Assembly: GCA_016647705.1 (NCBI GenBank)
Contig: CM028338.1
Coordinates: 10,353,240-10,417,239, forward strand
Length of the DNA stretch: 64,000 bases
Direction: 5' to 3'
Origin: Eucommia ulmoides
Lineage: Eukaryota > Streptophyta > Magnoliopsida > Garryales > Eucommiaceae
Shown here: piece by piece, positions 47,446 to 58,534 of the stretch
How positions within the stretch are numbered: position 1 is the first letter of the stretch
How the letters are laid out: each line of letters begins with the position of its first letter
The notes under the pieces: model-generated
Seen by the model: only the letters and a program-made list of their open reading frames with translations
Told to the model about the DNA's origin: nothing
The model's database searches: none
Program-made: the position numbers and the translations under genes

Positions 47446-48645
47446 GTGGTAACTTGATTCACTTTAATGAATCAAGGAGAAGAATAAATGCTCAACTTGC
47501 CAAAATATCTTCTAGTGGAAATTTATTCTTCTCCACCTGTGGTTGTGGAGGATGATTCTATGGTTGTTGAACAAATTCTTGTGATTGCGACGGATAACTA
47601 GAAGGAGCTTGCAAAGTATTCTGATTATTAGCATAAGAGAAGTTCTCATGATTTCGAATTTAATGATGCTAATTGTGCCATGATTTTAGATACTTGAGCT
47701 GACAGGGTAGCTAGAGGTTCCACCTCCTGAATACCAACTACCCGTCGTCCCATATTCCTCTTATTAGTCCATTGGAAATTATTGGCTGCCATCTCTCCCA
47801 GCAACTCCTTAGCTTCCCTAGGGGTTTTAGATAACAAAGAACCCCCAGATGCAGCATCAACAATCGTTCTGGTTTGTCCATCCAACCCGTTGTAAAAGAG
47901 TTGAATTTGAAACCAGTCATGATATCCATGTTGAGGACACCGTCTCAATAGATCTTTAAATCTCTTATATGCCTCAAAAAGTGGTTCGAAGTCCCTTTAA
48001 CTGAATTGAGAAATTTCACCTCGTAGTTGAGACGTCTTCGATAGGGGAAAGAACTTAGTGAGAAACTTTTGGGCTAGTTCATTCCAAGTAGAAATACTCC
48101 CCACTTATAAAGATTGGAGCCAATCTCTTGCTCTATCCCGAAGTGAAAACGGGAATAGCCTCATTCCTACGACATCCTCTGTAACTCCATTGATTTTCAC
48201 AGTATCACAAATCTCCAAGAAAGTGTCTGAATGAACATTAGGATATTCATGTGCAAGCCCGCCATATTGATTCTATTGAACCATATTGATTAGAGCAGGC
48301 TTCAGTTCAAAGTTGTTGGCCTGAATTGCCGGCCGTCTAATCCTAGAATAGTTGTCATGCACAACAAGTTTGAAATAATCCCAGAGACCTGTTGTGGTTG
48401 TAGTGGTGGTAAGGGTTCATCGCCACCGTTCTCCATTTCTTGAGCTCGATTTGTCTTTAACTTTTTTAACTGCCTGAATGTACGTTCAACTTCCTAGTAA
48501 AAAGGAATGAGTTATGAATTTCAAGCTCTTAGCATACACCTTGCTAACCACAAAGTCCATAAACAAAATTAGAACAAAAAAGAAAATTGCTTAAATTAAG
48601 ATCAGGTTAATTGGTAGCAATATTATCTAAAATTTCTAAATTATT
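47446..48645 (-). pseudogene. Gag remnant of element III
   Basis: The minus-strand open stretch 47646-47948 has RCPQHGYHDWFQIQLFYNGL, DAASGGSLLSKTPREAKELL and EMAANNFQW, the hallmark of Athila Gag. Upstream text near 48070-48200 fits the same gene. It stops at 47446 where copy F abuts. Many breaks. Confidence 0.8.
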
Positions 48646-48648
48646 CAA

Positions 48649-48664
48649 TCCCCGCAATGGCACT
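48649..48664 (-). promoter_or_regulatory. Primer-binding site of element III
   Basis: On the minus strand it reads GTGCCATTGCGGGGAT, a drifted form of the tRNA-Asp-complementary TGGCGCCGTTGCCGGGGA used by Athila. It lies a few bases inside the 5' LTR end at 48672. Confidence 0.6.
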
Positions 48665-48671
48665 TAAAACT

Positions 48672-50057
48672 TGTTGTGAAAACTATTTTCTATGGATTAC
48701 TCACAAGTGTACGAGGTCAAGCAAATAATTAAGTGAGTTAGTGAGTATCGTCTCCACAGGGATTGATAATGAGAAATTAACTAAGTACCGCAATTAAAAA
48801 GACCTAATTTTATTTAAGCGATCAATGATGATTTGGTGAGAATTTTGATTAATTATTAAGTACAAATTGGCAGGGAACTTATTTGACTACTAGGCTTTGA
48901 AGGAATTTTAATGGAATTAAAACTCTAGGGGGGTTGAATTCACGTACTGAACTATATTAAGGCTTATAGTTGTTAATTGAATTCATATCTAAACAGTAGT
49001 TGTGGGTGTCTCAATTAACCTCCACCCCTCGAATGGCAAGTGAGATAATTTGTGTAATTAATTGAGTTAATATCTCTATTCAACTCAACTAATTATCCAA
49101 TCATTATGTTTTACCCGTAAATTGACTATCCCGATTATAGTAGCCTCTTGCACTCAATATAATCAAGATTGTATTTCTTCTGTTTCAATATATAAAATTA
49201 TCACATTTCAAATGCCTAATTTTTATATATCTAGGATTTCTAATTTACCTTTGTCATAAATTAGCCAATAAGCACAAAGAAACACAAATGATGTAAGCAG
49301 GAAATCCAATTAACAACATCTTAGGCTTTCAAAACATAGTTCATACAAATCATTCAACACTCCCTAGATATTGGTGATTTAGATGAGCATAATTAAATCG
49401 TTTATCAATATAACTATTGTATCATTCAAATTAGAACTCATGAATAGTATTAAAACGACAATCACAAAACTCAGATCTAGCATGTGCAAGAAGTAAGGAG
49501 ATGAGAAAAGGGAAAAACTATGTTTGACAAAGTGATATAGATCTCCAATCTCGATTTCGATCTTCTTGATTCCGATATTGTGAATGATCCCCATCAGATT
49601 CGTCCGATCTGTTCTTTAAAGTTCGTTCTCCAATTCCACTCCAAGCCCCCTGGTGTCAAACCACCTCCCCGTTCCAGACTCCGTTCTTTTCAGCTATCTA
49701 GACCCATAGGTTGGTGCTACAACCCTAGATCCACACTGTAGAGTTGCACTAATTAGGATTAGGGTTTCGTTAATGGTGCGGTAATGCTATTGGTGTTGGC
49801 GCTACAGCGCCAAAAGGCAGTGGTATGGCACTGCAACGCAAAAAGGCACTGGGATGCCACGCCATCCATTTTGGCGCTATAGCCCCATCACTGCTAGTCA
49901 TCTCTTCTTGATTTTACCATTTGATTCGTTTTCTTAATTCTCCGGGGCCTACACAATAAAACTGTATGGAATTAGGAACTAACACCCAAAAACACTGAAA
50001 ATCACTCAAAACTAGTATGTGATTATGGGGATATAACGATTAGAATTCAACTTATCA
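48672..50057 (-). repeat. 5' LTR of element III (1,386 bp)
   Basis: Same text as 35336-36949 apart from substitutions, small gaps and the single copy of the 217-bp unit. The GCTGCAGC-type array is at about 49710-49890. The R/U5 part (tgagtatcgtctccacaggg, 48743) matches the corresponding part of the short family. Confidence 0.9.
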
Positions 50058-50413
50058 TCGATGCAAAAGACTAAGCCACAACATCCTGAGTATCATCTGA
50101 GACCTCATGCTCAGCCTCTAATAGCTCTGCATCAACAAAATTATTACTCATTATAGGAGGATAAGCAAAAAAATAGTTCAAAATTATAAAAAATGATGGG
50201 GGCCCTACCTTCTTTTTCGGACGACATGGACAAAAAAGATAGTTTGGACCCTAATAAGGAATTAGACTCGAAATCTGGAGGATCAACCACTCTAGTGTGG
50301 GTAGTGAAGAAGAGGTCAAAGGAATTTTCCTTAAGGGAAGCAATAACCCTCTCAGCCTCGAGAAGCCTAGATAAAAAAGCAAGAACACCTCTTCTACCTC
50401 GCTGAGGAACAGA
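50058..50413 (-). pseudogene. Antisense ORF piece between element III and solo LTR H
   Basis: Minus-strand coding-like text (RLLEAERVIASLKENSFDLF around 50340) of the Retand-like aORF. The left end is the tcgat duplication of element III and the right end is the H insertion point. Confidence 0.45.
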
Positions 50414-51816
50414 TGGTGGCGGAATATTACGTCGCCACTTTCACCATAAGTGTACGGGTTAAGTTTTAGTATAGATGGGGAGTGTAAGGGTTATCGTATC
50501 CACAGAGATTGGTTGAGATTATTATTGAATACCGCGATTGTCATAACCTAATTTTATCTAGGCGGTAAAAAATGAGTTTATAATTAATTAATACTAATAC
50601 TAAGTTAATTAAACTAATTATACTATACTACTATATTGAGATGTTTAGGAAAAAATATTATCTAGGGATTAACTTTGTTTACAAAAACATGTTTGGTCTC
50701 GTTTAGTTCATAATAACAGTGTTCAACCTATCCGACATTCTCTGTATCATAAACACACTTACCACCTTTCTCGAGTGTAAGATGAGTGAATATGCGACTT
50801 CGCGTCAAGGAAGAAGTCCCCCTCAACGTCTTAACGACACTAGGTCACATGAGTCTTGCCCCAATTTCATTGATTGCACACTTTCTAACTCTCTCTCGGG
50901 TTATTTAATCGTCGCATTGTGTTTACCTTAGTCCGAATTTGGGGTTACCACTCCCGAGTGTCAAACCCCGTATTCTCTATATATCGAAACAAGCATATAA
51001 TCAACGAATAATGGTAAATACAATTGAAAAACAAAGAACAACCATGAAAGAAACACAACTCAAACAAATAACGATTTCATAAATATTATTAATCACTAGA
51101 CAAAATCCGTTTAGCTCATGGCCATAACCATTTATACAATGAAAAATGAGCTAAACATGCTAAAAAAACTACTGAAGTTAAAAAAATAAAGAAAGAAATG
51201 GAAGAACTTAGCCGTAGTCCGAAGATTTGCCACTAAAACTATTCAACGATCGCTTCTCCTTCTTCGCAATGTATTCTTCTCCTTCGGATTTGGTTGAGCA
51301 TTCCCCAAAACACTATCAAAATATTATGAACCCAAAGGAGTCTCCCTTTTCCGAATGGATAGGAGATGAGAAGATATAGGGCTTAAAATATCTAAATAAA
51401 TATCTAAAATGTGTTTAGAGTGACCGTCGCGATGGTAGGTTTCACCAATGTGGCGGTGGGTATGTCGGTTTGGTCACAGCTTCAGTGGTGGGTGCAGAGT
51501 CCTCCTGTTCTTTCACTACCACGACGGTGGATTGCACCATTACGGCGGTGAGTTTTCAGCAAGTTTTAGGCCTTCTTTTCATTTTGACCGTTGCGGCGGT
51601 GGGCTGCAGGTTCTGAATTTTACCCTTTTGTTTTTTTTCCCCATTATTCTTCCACTGTTCTTGATCTGATTTGATCATTTATGATCCGTTTTCATCCCTT
51701 TTTCCCCCACACACTTGGTTTAGACAAAAACACATAAAAACGTACTAAAACGTAATAAACATACTCAAAAACTAACAGGTTCGGTTTGAAAATAGATTGG
51801 TAAATTACACCTATCA
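50414..51816 (-). repeat. Solo LTR H (short family)
   Basis: On the plus strand TGGTGGCGGAATATT...ACACCTATCA, 1,403 bases. The flanking pentamers are acaga (50409-50413) and gtaga (51817-51821). These match at three of five bases, so the target duplication is decayed or doubtful. It is very close in text to solo LTR E. The array is at about 51418-51612. Confidence 0.88.
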
Positions 51817-52913
51817 GTAGATGACAAGGATATACATCAAAGAGAAAAAAGAAAGTCAGAAAATAAGTTATCCACTATGAAAAGAAAAATAAGGGAGTCA
51901 ACTTATGCGGAGATGATGACCATCTTCCCGGAGGATAGGGCCAACTTTTTTTGGCTTATCTCAAATAGTTTATTTGGAAATTGGTTAAGACCCGCTGCTT
52001 ATTTTAGTCAGAAAGAGTCCCTGAGATATTGGCTTCCACCCACAGTAAAGAGCATACTTAGGCGAGGAGGATGACTACCTCCTCGGGACTAGGTAGGCCC
52101 TATCCCCTCTTACAAGTTGCTCCCAGGACCTTTTCAATATGACCAACTTACTTTTATACCTCGGATTGTTCTCTAGGATCCCAAAAATAAGTCACCCACT
52201 TTTGGTTTAGAATTGATACCGACAAGCGAACAGTCTCGCGTTACTAGCAATCTGGTAAAAGTGGAAGAACAAGGGACCCGAAAGGTGCACGCCATTCCGC
52301 TAGCACAAAATGACGAATCCCATCATCAACCTCCACACATTAGGTGCCAATTGGGAAAGCGCCAATTTAACACGATAGAGGGCCTCGCAAAGGAAATGAT
52401 TGAGGAAAAAGTGCACCCCACCAAGAAAGGCGTCAGAGTAGAATGGGGTGTAATCAAATAGGTGTTGAAGCACATTCCACAATGATAAGAAACCAAGAGC
52501 ATGTCGGGAGGGATAGAAAAGTCCATATGCATCTTGTAGACTTGAGCACTTCTCAGACGACTCACCACGAGCTAAGCCTCCTCCCACTCGTGCACTCGCG
52601 CAGCTACTTGGGCCACCGTAGGAGTAACCTCAACTTCAGGAGTAGGATGATGCCAAACCTCTAACGGTTCTACCCTTTCTTGACCATCTTGAATGACTAA
52701 TAAATTGGTCACCTCAACACCATTAGTGACCATAGGTTGAACCTACAAGCATCGTTAGGGAACCCTGAGAGCATCACCTTGCCCCTCGGCAAGAGGCACT
52801 ATGGACGATATCCCAAACTCGTCATCACCGCCGTGCACTCTAGAAGACAACCTAGCCTCATCATTAACCCTGTTTCCTGAAGAGCGAGACTTGGACTCGA
52901 AGCCTTCTGTCAT
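51817..52913 (-). pseudogene. Antisense ORF of the Retand-like element, start and conserved domain
   Basis: An ATG at 52913-52911 (MTEGFESKSRSSGNRVNDEA) opens the aORF. About 52570-52300 encodes a stretch with LGFLSLWNVLQHLFDYTPFY and KLALSQLAPNVWRLMMGF. This recalls the Pfam family named 'putative gypsy type transposon' (Transposase_28), with its Leu-Xaa-Pro-Asn-Xaa-Trp-Arg pattern. The function of this protein family is not known. The coding direction is opposite to gag-pol. Broken. Confidence 0.6.
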
Positions 52914-53483
52914 TATGAAATACAAAAACTGGATGCAATAAAAAACTCAAAGACAAATGCGATACCCAAAGAAATGCAACGTAGGAGTTCACAAACTTCC
53001 TCCCCTTTAAATGGGTTTGAGCAAGACTCCCCGACAATTGTTGCTTAAGAAATTGAATCGACTATCCATCTAATCAGTCATGCAGTAGTTAATGCCCAAC
53101 ACTCCCGAAAGACGAAAAACTAAAGAGTTCGACCTTTGCCAGTGCATTGATATGGCACAACCCTTGAAGAAACGACATACACTAGATTATCACAGAAACA
53201 TTCAATTATTCCAGAGGCGTGAATTATTACACACTTGGGAATAAGGCACATCTGATGAGGAAAAATTTGGTCAGAAGCTACAAGGTCACCATGCGTTCTT
53301 GAACATATGGCCGACTGAGCACTCTAGTATCAACTAGCTCAGTCAGGCCCCATCTCAAGACCTGACCTGGGTCACATCTCATCGGATGCGAGCACCACAA
53401 CACTCCTATTGCAAAGCCAGGTCTAAGCCGCCTCTCCCAGAAAGGAGGGTACAGTTACTAAAATGGTCACACAATCTCCTCGC
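52914..53483. other. Stretch between the antisense ORF and the LTR of Ogre-like element 2
   Basis: No gene seen. A purine-rich run (agaaaggaggg, about 53439) could be a polypurine tract of the Retand-like element. No LTR start directly follows it, so the assignment is open. Confidence 0.35.
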
Positions 53484-54235
53484 TGTAGACACCACATTTT
53501 GTCCCATTCGGTCAGTGTTGAACCAAGTAGAAGTTTAGATAAACTTTAAACTTGGGTTTAAAGGGAGTGAATTTATACCTAAGTTCATATTAAATACTAT
53601 ACAAAAACAACCAAAAGTATGACAAAATGCAAAAAATGTTGAATTTGACAAAATACAGCTAAGCGAAAGTTTCTGGCCAACGTCGAAATTCCAATGATTT
53701 TAGGAGGTCTAAAATGACTTTATTATGGTTTGATTTTCATCAAATCATATTTAGTATAGATAAATCATAGTCACTACCCTTAAATTATAGGACATTTCAA
53801 ACAATTAACTTAGTTACCCTACCCCAACCTTGAAACATTTACTATCCCCGAATCTTGTCAAATTTAATACCAAAAACATCCATTTGATTTATGCATATTA
53901 CATCACATAACACCAATAAAAAAATACAAGACACCTTAATCAAGTCTTGGAAAGTTTATGAAAAAGCCCTAAATCACAAGGTGATTTAAGGATTGGGTTT
54001 GACTTGGATTTTTACCAAATCCAAGTAGTTTCGACAAACCACCATAGGCCGAAGCAATCAAGGGGCATAGCCATCATTTATTGCCCCAACATATAACCTT
54101 ATAATGACCAAGGAACCTTCCTATAAGTTTTCTACCAAATGGCTAAGGAAGGGAACCAAGACAGTTAGGGTACAACCAACCATTATCAAAACTAAACCGA
54201 TTCGGTTAGCCACCAAAGTAAGGCATTCAATGAGC

Positions 54236-54500
54236 ATTGAATGCCCATCCCATCAAGAATTAAATTCGTGGGATGACATGTCAAGACCATATTCAAGGTA
54301 TCTAGATATTTTAAGCAAAATATCTTAGAGACCAACCGAAAGCCTTGAATCGTGACGACCCCTTACTGAAATCAAACCTATTGAGTAGCCTCCAAGAAAT
54401 GAATTTAATGCACATCCCATCAAGAATTAAATTCTTGGGATGACATGGCATGGAGAGATTAAAAGGATCTAGATATTTTCACAAAAATGTCTAAGGGTAA
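54236..54500 (+). repeat. Direct repeat in U3 of Ogre-like element 2 (offset ~168 bp)
   Basis: The phrase catcccatcaagaattaaat plus the following tgggatgacatg occurs at about 54247 and 54415. The tctagatatttt phrase further on also recurs. Two units of a diverged tandem repeat. Confidence 0.75.
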
Positions 54501-54953
54501 CTAGGAAATTTGGAAACCAACCAAGGGTTACAAGGAAAGTTAACCCAATTCTATCAAAAACCATCCATAAGAGTGCCTTCCCAGTCACAACTCATCACTT
54601 TGCATAAAATGCAAAGTGACACCCGAGGACTAGATACAATGCACCTTGGATGCATTTATGACGACTAAACCAAAATAGTGTATCTAACCAGTATTTAGCC
54701 CCTAAACCTAACCGGATTGATCACATTAAGGCATAAATGCACCCATATGCAAGGAATTTCATTGGTGGAGAGGTAATGATTGGTAATGATTGCCGATCAT
54801 TACCAAATCTTTGAGAATCCAACATTCTCCCCTAAATTGGTTCTAAACCAAACCAAACCAAGGCAAGGCAACAAGCCCCCAAGGCAAAACACTACCCAGG
54901 GAATACCTTGGATTGGATTACGCATTAGCCAATGCACAGGCCCCCAGGTTTAT

Positions 54954-56549
54954 TGGTAGGGCGTAAAATACGCTGCTATTTACACTCGCAAGTATACGAG
55001 GTCTAGGTTTTAGTATAGTGTGATCGTTAAGATTGGGATATCGTATCCACAGGGATTGGTGTCGTTACTATCGAATACCATATTTGTCATGACCTAATTT
55101 TATCTAGGCGAAAAACAAATGTATTTAATTAATTAAACTAATACTAATATAACTTAAATTAACTACACTAATATGCTAATATGTTTTAGGGTCAAGAAGT
55201 GCCTAGGGATTAACGTGTTTACAAATACGTGTTCGATTTCGATTTATTCAAGTTAACGGAGTTCCACCTATTTGACAATCTTTGTACATACACTCTACTA
55301 CCACCTCTCCCAAGTGTAAGATGGGGGAATACATGACTTCAAGTCAATGAAGAAGTCCCCATTAATGTCTTAAGGACCCTAGGTCACGTGAGTCTCGCCC
55401 AACGTCATTGATTTCACATAATCCAACTCCCAACCGGGTCATTGGATCGTGCGTCGTATTTATCCTATCAACAATCTCCATTCTAAAACTCCCTCGCCAC
55501 CTCACTCGAGTATAAGACGAGGGATATAATGCAACTTCGTGTCAACGAAGAAGTCCCTCTCAACATCTTAACGACCCTAGGTTGCATGAGTCTTGCCCCA
55601 ACGCCATCGATTATCCACAATCCAAACCCCGATCAGGTTATAGAATCGTGGCATTTGTTTGCCCTAATTCGAATCCGGGGTTTGTCAAAACCCCGTATTC
55701 TCCATTCATCAATCTTAGCAAAATAAACAAACAATACGATAAATACAATCAAACTACGAAAAACAATCATAAACGCAACATCGAAATCATCCAAACAACA
55801 TATTTATAAATATAGTGTTAATCCCTATACCATCCATGTTTAACTATGGCCATAGCCGCATTTACAATGAAATAACCAGCTAACCATGCTCACAATATCC
55901 TAAGTTAAATAAAGGAAGAAAATTCAATCGAAGAACTTAGCCTCGTCCGAGGATAAATCATTAAGAATGCTCAACGATCGCATTGCTATCTTCCTCCACT
56001 TCGGGATGTGAGCTCCACCTCTTAAACTACTTTATCTACCTTTAGATATATTCTAAGGGGCTAAAACATATCAAGAGAGACTGGAGAAGGGGAAGGAGAG
56101 GGGATATATATGGGCAAAATATCCTAAAAATATCTTCAGTCTGTGCAGAGGTCACCGTTGCAGCAGTGGGTAGGTGGGTTTGGCTTATCGTCTCGGCGAT
56201 GAAGACAACAGTGGATGTGGAAAAGTTTCTGTTGGATTTCCGCCTAGGCAGTGGGCTATCAGTAGCCATTTACCTTTCTCAGCTTTTTCACCACCGCGGC
56301 GGTGGTCTGGACGCTGCGGCAGTAGGCGTGTTTCACAATTTTGCCTCCGAGCTTGTTTTTTCCACCATTCTTCGACCATTTTTGGTTTGATCTCATCATT
56401 TTTGCTCCAGTTTCCTATATTTTTGCCCCCACACACCTGATTTATACAAAAAGTAATAAAACTAATTAAAACATAATTAAAATACTATATAAACGCTCAA
56501 AAACTAACTTAATTTGGTTTGGAAATATGTAGGTAGATCACACCTATCA
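54954..56549 (-). repeat. 3' LTR of element V
   Basis: TGGTAGGGCG...CACACCTATCA on the plus strand, 1,596 bases. The array near 56150-56330 has both core types: one CCTAGG unit (tccgcctaggcagtggg, 56239) and CCGCGG units (ttcaccaccgcggcggtgg, 56287). A TATA-like ggatatatatgg lies near 56100. Confidence 0.9.
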
Positions 56550-58510
56550 AATACCCCCAAACTTGGAATTTGGCTGGTCCTCGAGCCAAACACACACACA
56601 AAAATGAAAAAACAAAACTAAATAAAATAACAAACATTCTAAAACAATCTAAACATAACGAGATGTGAGTTTTGAATTCTTCTAACCACCAATTTATTTT
56701 TTTCCCTCAACAACCGCCAGTCATATCGAGTTCAGGCGGTAACACACATCATGTAATGTTCTAGAATTTCTACATGCAATACTGGTAAATGCCATTCTAG
56801 ATCCTGTAAACATGTTAGTGCATGACTCCATAATATAACTATACAACAACCCGATTGGATTATCCCCCAACAAAACTCATGACTTCGACCATAAAGAACT
56901 AGGATTTCCATATGCCTGACTGGGGTCCACTTTCCACTAATGTAGGTTAAGTAGTTCATAGAGATCATTAGGACTTGGTTCGGTTAAGGAATATTTGGCC
57001 AAGGGTATTTCAGAATTGAAAATGGGTTAACGTTGTTAACTTAATGTTACCCAAGGCTCAATGCTTGGGACATTCACTCTTGACCCCCCATACTTAGATT
57101 GGAAACAATCCCGAACATGCATTTAAGACCGACGTACTCACTTGTCAAAAGAAACAGAAATAAAAACCGTATTTACGTTTGATTTTTTTTATTTTCTATT
57201 TGTTTTTCTTTTTTTTCAACGAACACACCCCCAAACTTATTTGATTGTTACAATTGAAGGTGTGTGTGAAATACAAATGAAAAACAACAAGTGAGTACTC
57301 AAATACCGAACCACAAGTTCACTCTAAACCCAACCGCTCACATTAAGTAGAATTTATAATTGCTAACTTGATTAACTCAAATGTGCCTTTAAATTCAACG
57401 ATTTAGGTTTGGAAAAAGATCCACTAGCCATGGTATTAGCTTATGTGTTCTGAATTGAATTTGCATTTAGGCTTCGACAGGGTAACGAGGGATAATGATA
57501 TTGCATGGTAGGTTTCAAAAGGCTCAAGCGACAAAGCGACTGCCTAAATCACGTCTCCTGAACTACCTTGCCAAGGATTTCGCCTCAAGCTTCCACTAAA
57601 TCAAGTTCTAGAATCCTTAATGTGTCATGAATTTGGCTAATCGATAATCGTCCTCAAATCAATTGAATAGAAATACATTGAGTCTATGTGCTCGTGCAAA
57701 TTAGGATCTACAATAATTTTACCAAAAAGCATTGTTAAGCACACAGAATTACACATGCATAGGTATTACCCTTGACCTGGAAAACAACCAGGGGTAACCT
57801 CATCATTGGGTAACAGCCTAGATGAATGCAAAACTCAACATATAACAACAACACACAAAAACATAAACATATTCTAACCTAAACACACATGCAATACGAG
57901 AAAATAGTAACACATAAACCAACATACTACACATCACTTCCGAACTTAAAACAGATAGTGTTCTCAGGGATCCCAATCATCAATCTCAACATATGAAATT
58001 TAAAGCATGCTGATGAAGGGTGTTTAGAACACTTACCTGGGAGGCGAGAGGATCTCGTCTCCAATTCAAGTCGGATGTAACGGATTTAACTTATTTGACC
58101 TTGGGTTGCCTCTCAAGAAGCGCATGGTTTAATGTCCTCGGCCCGACATTTTCAGAATTCCCTCAAGCTTGGCGAGATTGTGCTTTGGATGGATCAATCT
58201 TTCAACTAAACGCCTTACCGGATTATGTGTGTGGCCCCGTACCATAAAATGGTTTGGAATCCCGTCGAAAGGGATGCATCAATACCCGTTTATCTAAAAT
58301 CGCCAAGTACCCTGCATTGGAAACAAAAACAAAGCTACAAACAAAAATTATATACAAAAGAAATGCCTAAAGTAAAATTAAGTCCTCTACACACAATATC
58401 GACAATAAACGACAAAACACAATCCCGGCAATACGATACACTTGCTTCTCCTATCTAAAACTTAAGTCTTGAGCCATTACCGCGTATCTCCGGCAATAAC
58501 ATCAAAACAA
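56550..58510 (-). other. PPT and non-coding internal region of element V
   Basis: The plus strand opens aaatacccccaaacttgg, complement of the PPT. It then runs through the family's conserved spacer (ggatcccaatc near 57969, gggaggcgagagg near 58040, ttgggttgcctctcaag near 58102). Only about 200 bases near 58150-58320 correspond to the flanks of the Gag remnant in element II. Confidence 0.75.
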
Positions 58511-58528
58511 TCCCCGGCAACAGCGCCA
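58511..58528 (-). promoter_or_regulatory. tRNA-Asp-type primer-binding site of element V
   Basis: On the minus strand TGGCGCTGTTGCCGGGGA, one base from the plant tRNA-Asp 3' complement, six bases from the LTR end. It is the best-preserved PBS in the window. Confidence 0.9.
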
Positions 58529-58534
58529 AAAACT

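Larger units (their letters stand above)
35336..50057 (-). mobile_element. Element III: Athila-lineage Ty3/Gypsy element, both LTRs, 14.7 kb with a nested insertion
   Basis: Minus-strand element with LTRs 35336-36949 and 48672-50057 (TGTTGTGAAAAC...CTTATCA on the plus strand) and perfect target duplication tcgat (35331-35335 and 50058-50062). From right to left: PBS, gag, [insertion F with G], protease, RT, RNase H, integrase, a further ORF, spacer, PPT. Domain order and wording are those of Athila. Ends look whole; the genes are broken in many places and sequence between gag and protease is lost around the insertion. Confidence 0.9.

Noticed and set aside
50193-50405. Plus-strand 70-codon frame rich in Asp, Lys and Ser
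   Set aside because: The minus strand continues the antisense ORF of the Retand-like element with better coding character, and no plus-strand gene is expected here.
50409-51821. A target duplication for solo LTR H
   Set aside because: The flanking pentamers acaga and gtaga match at only three of five bases, so it is not counted as evidence.
53439-53449. Polypurine tract and 3' LTR of the Retand-like element at 53.44 kb
   Set aside because: The purine run is short and the LTR that begins at 53484 is followed by a PBS and leader, so it is better read as the 5' LTR of Ogre-like element 2.
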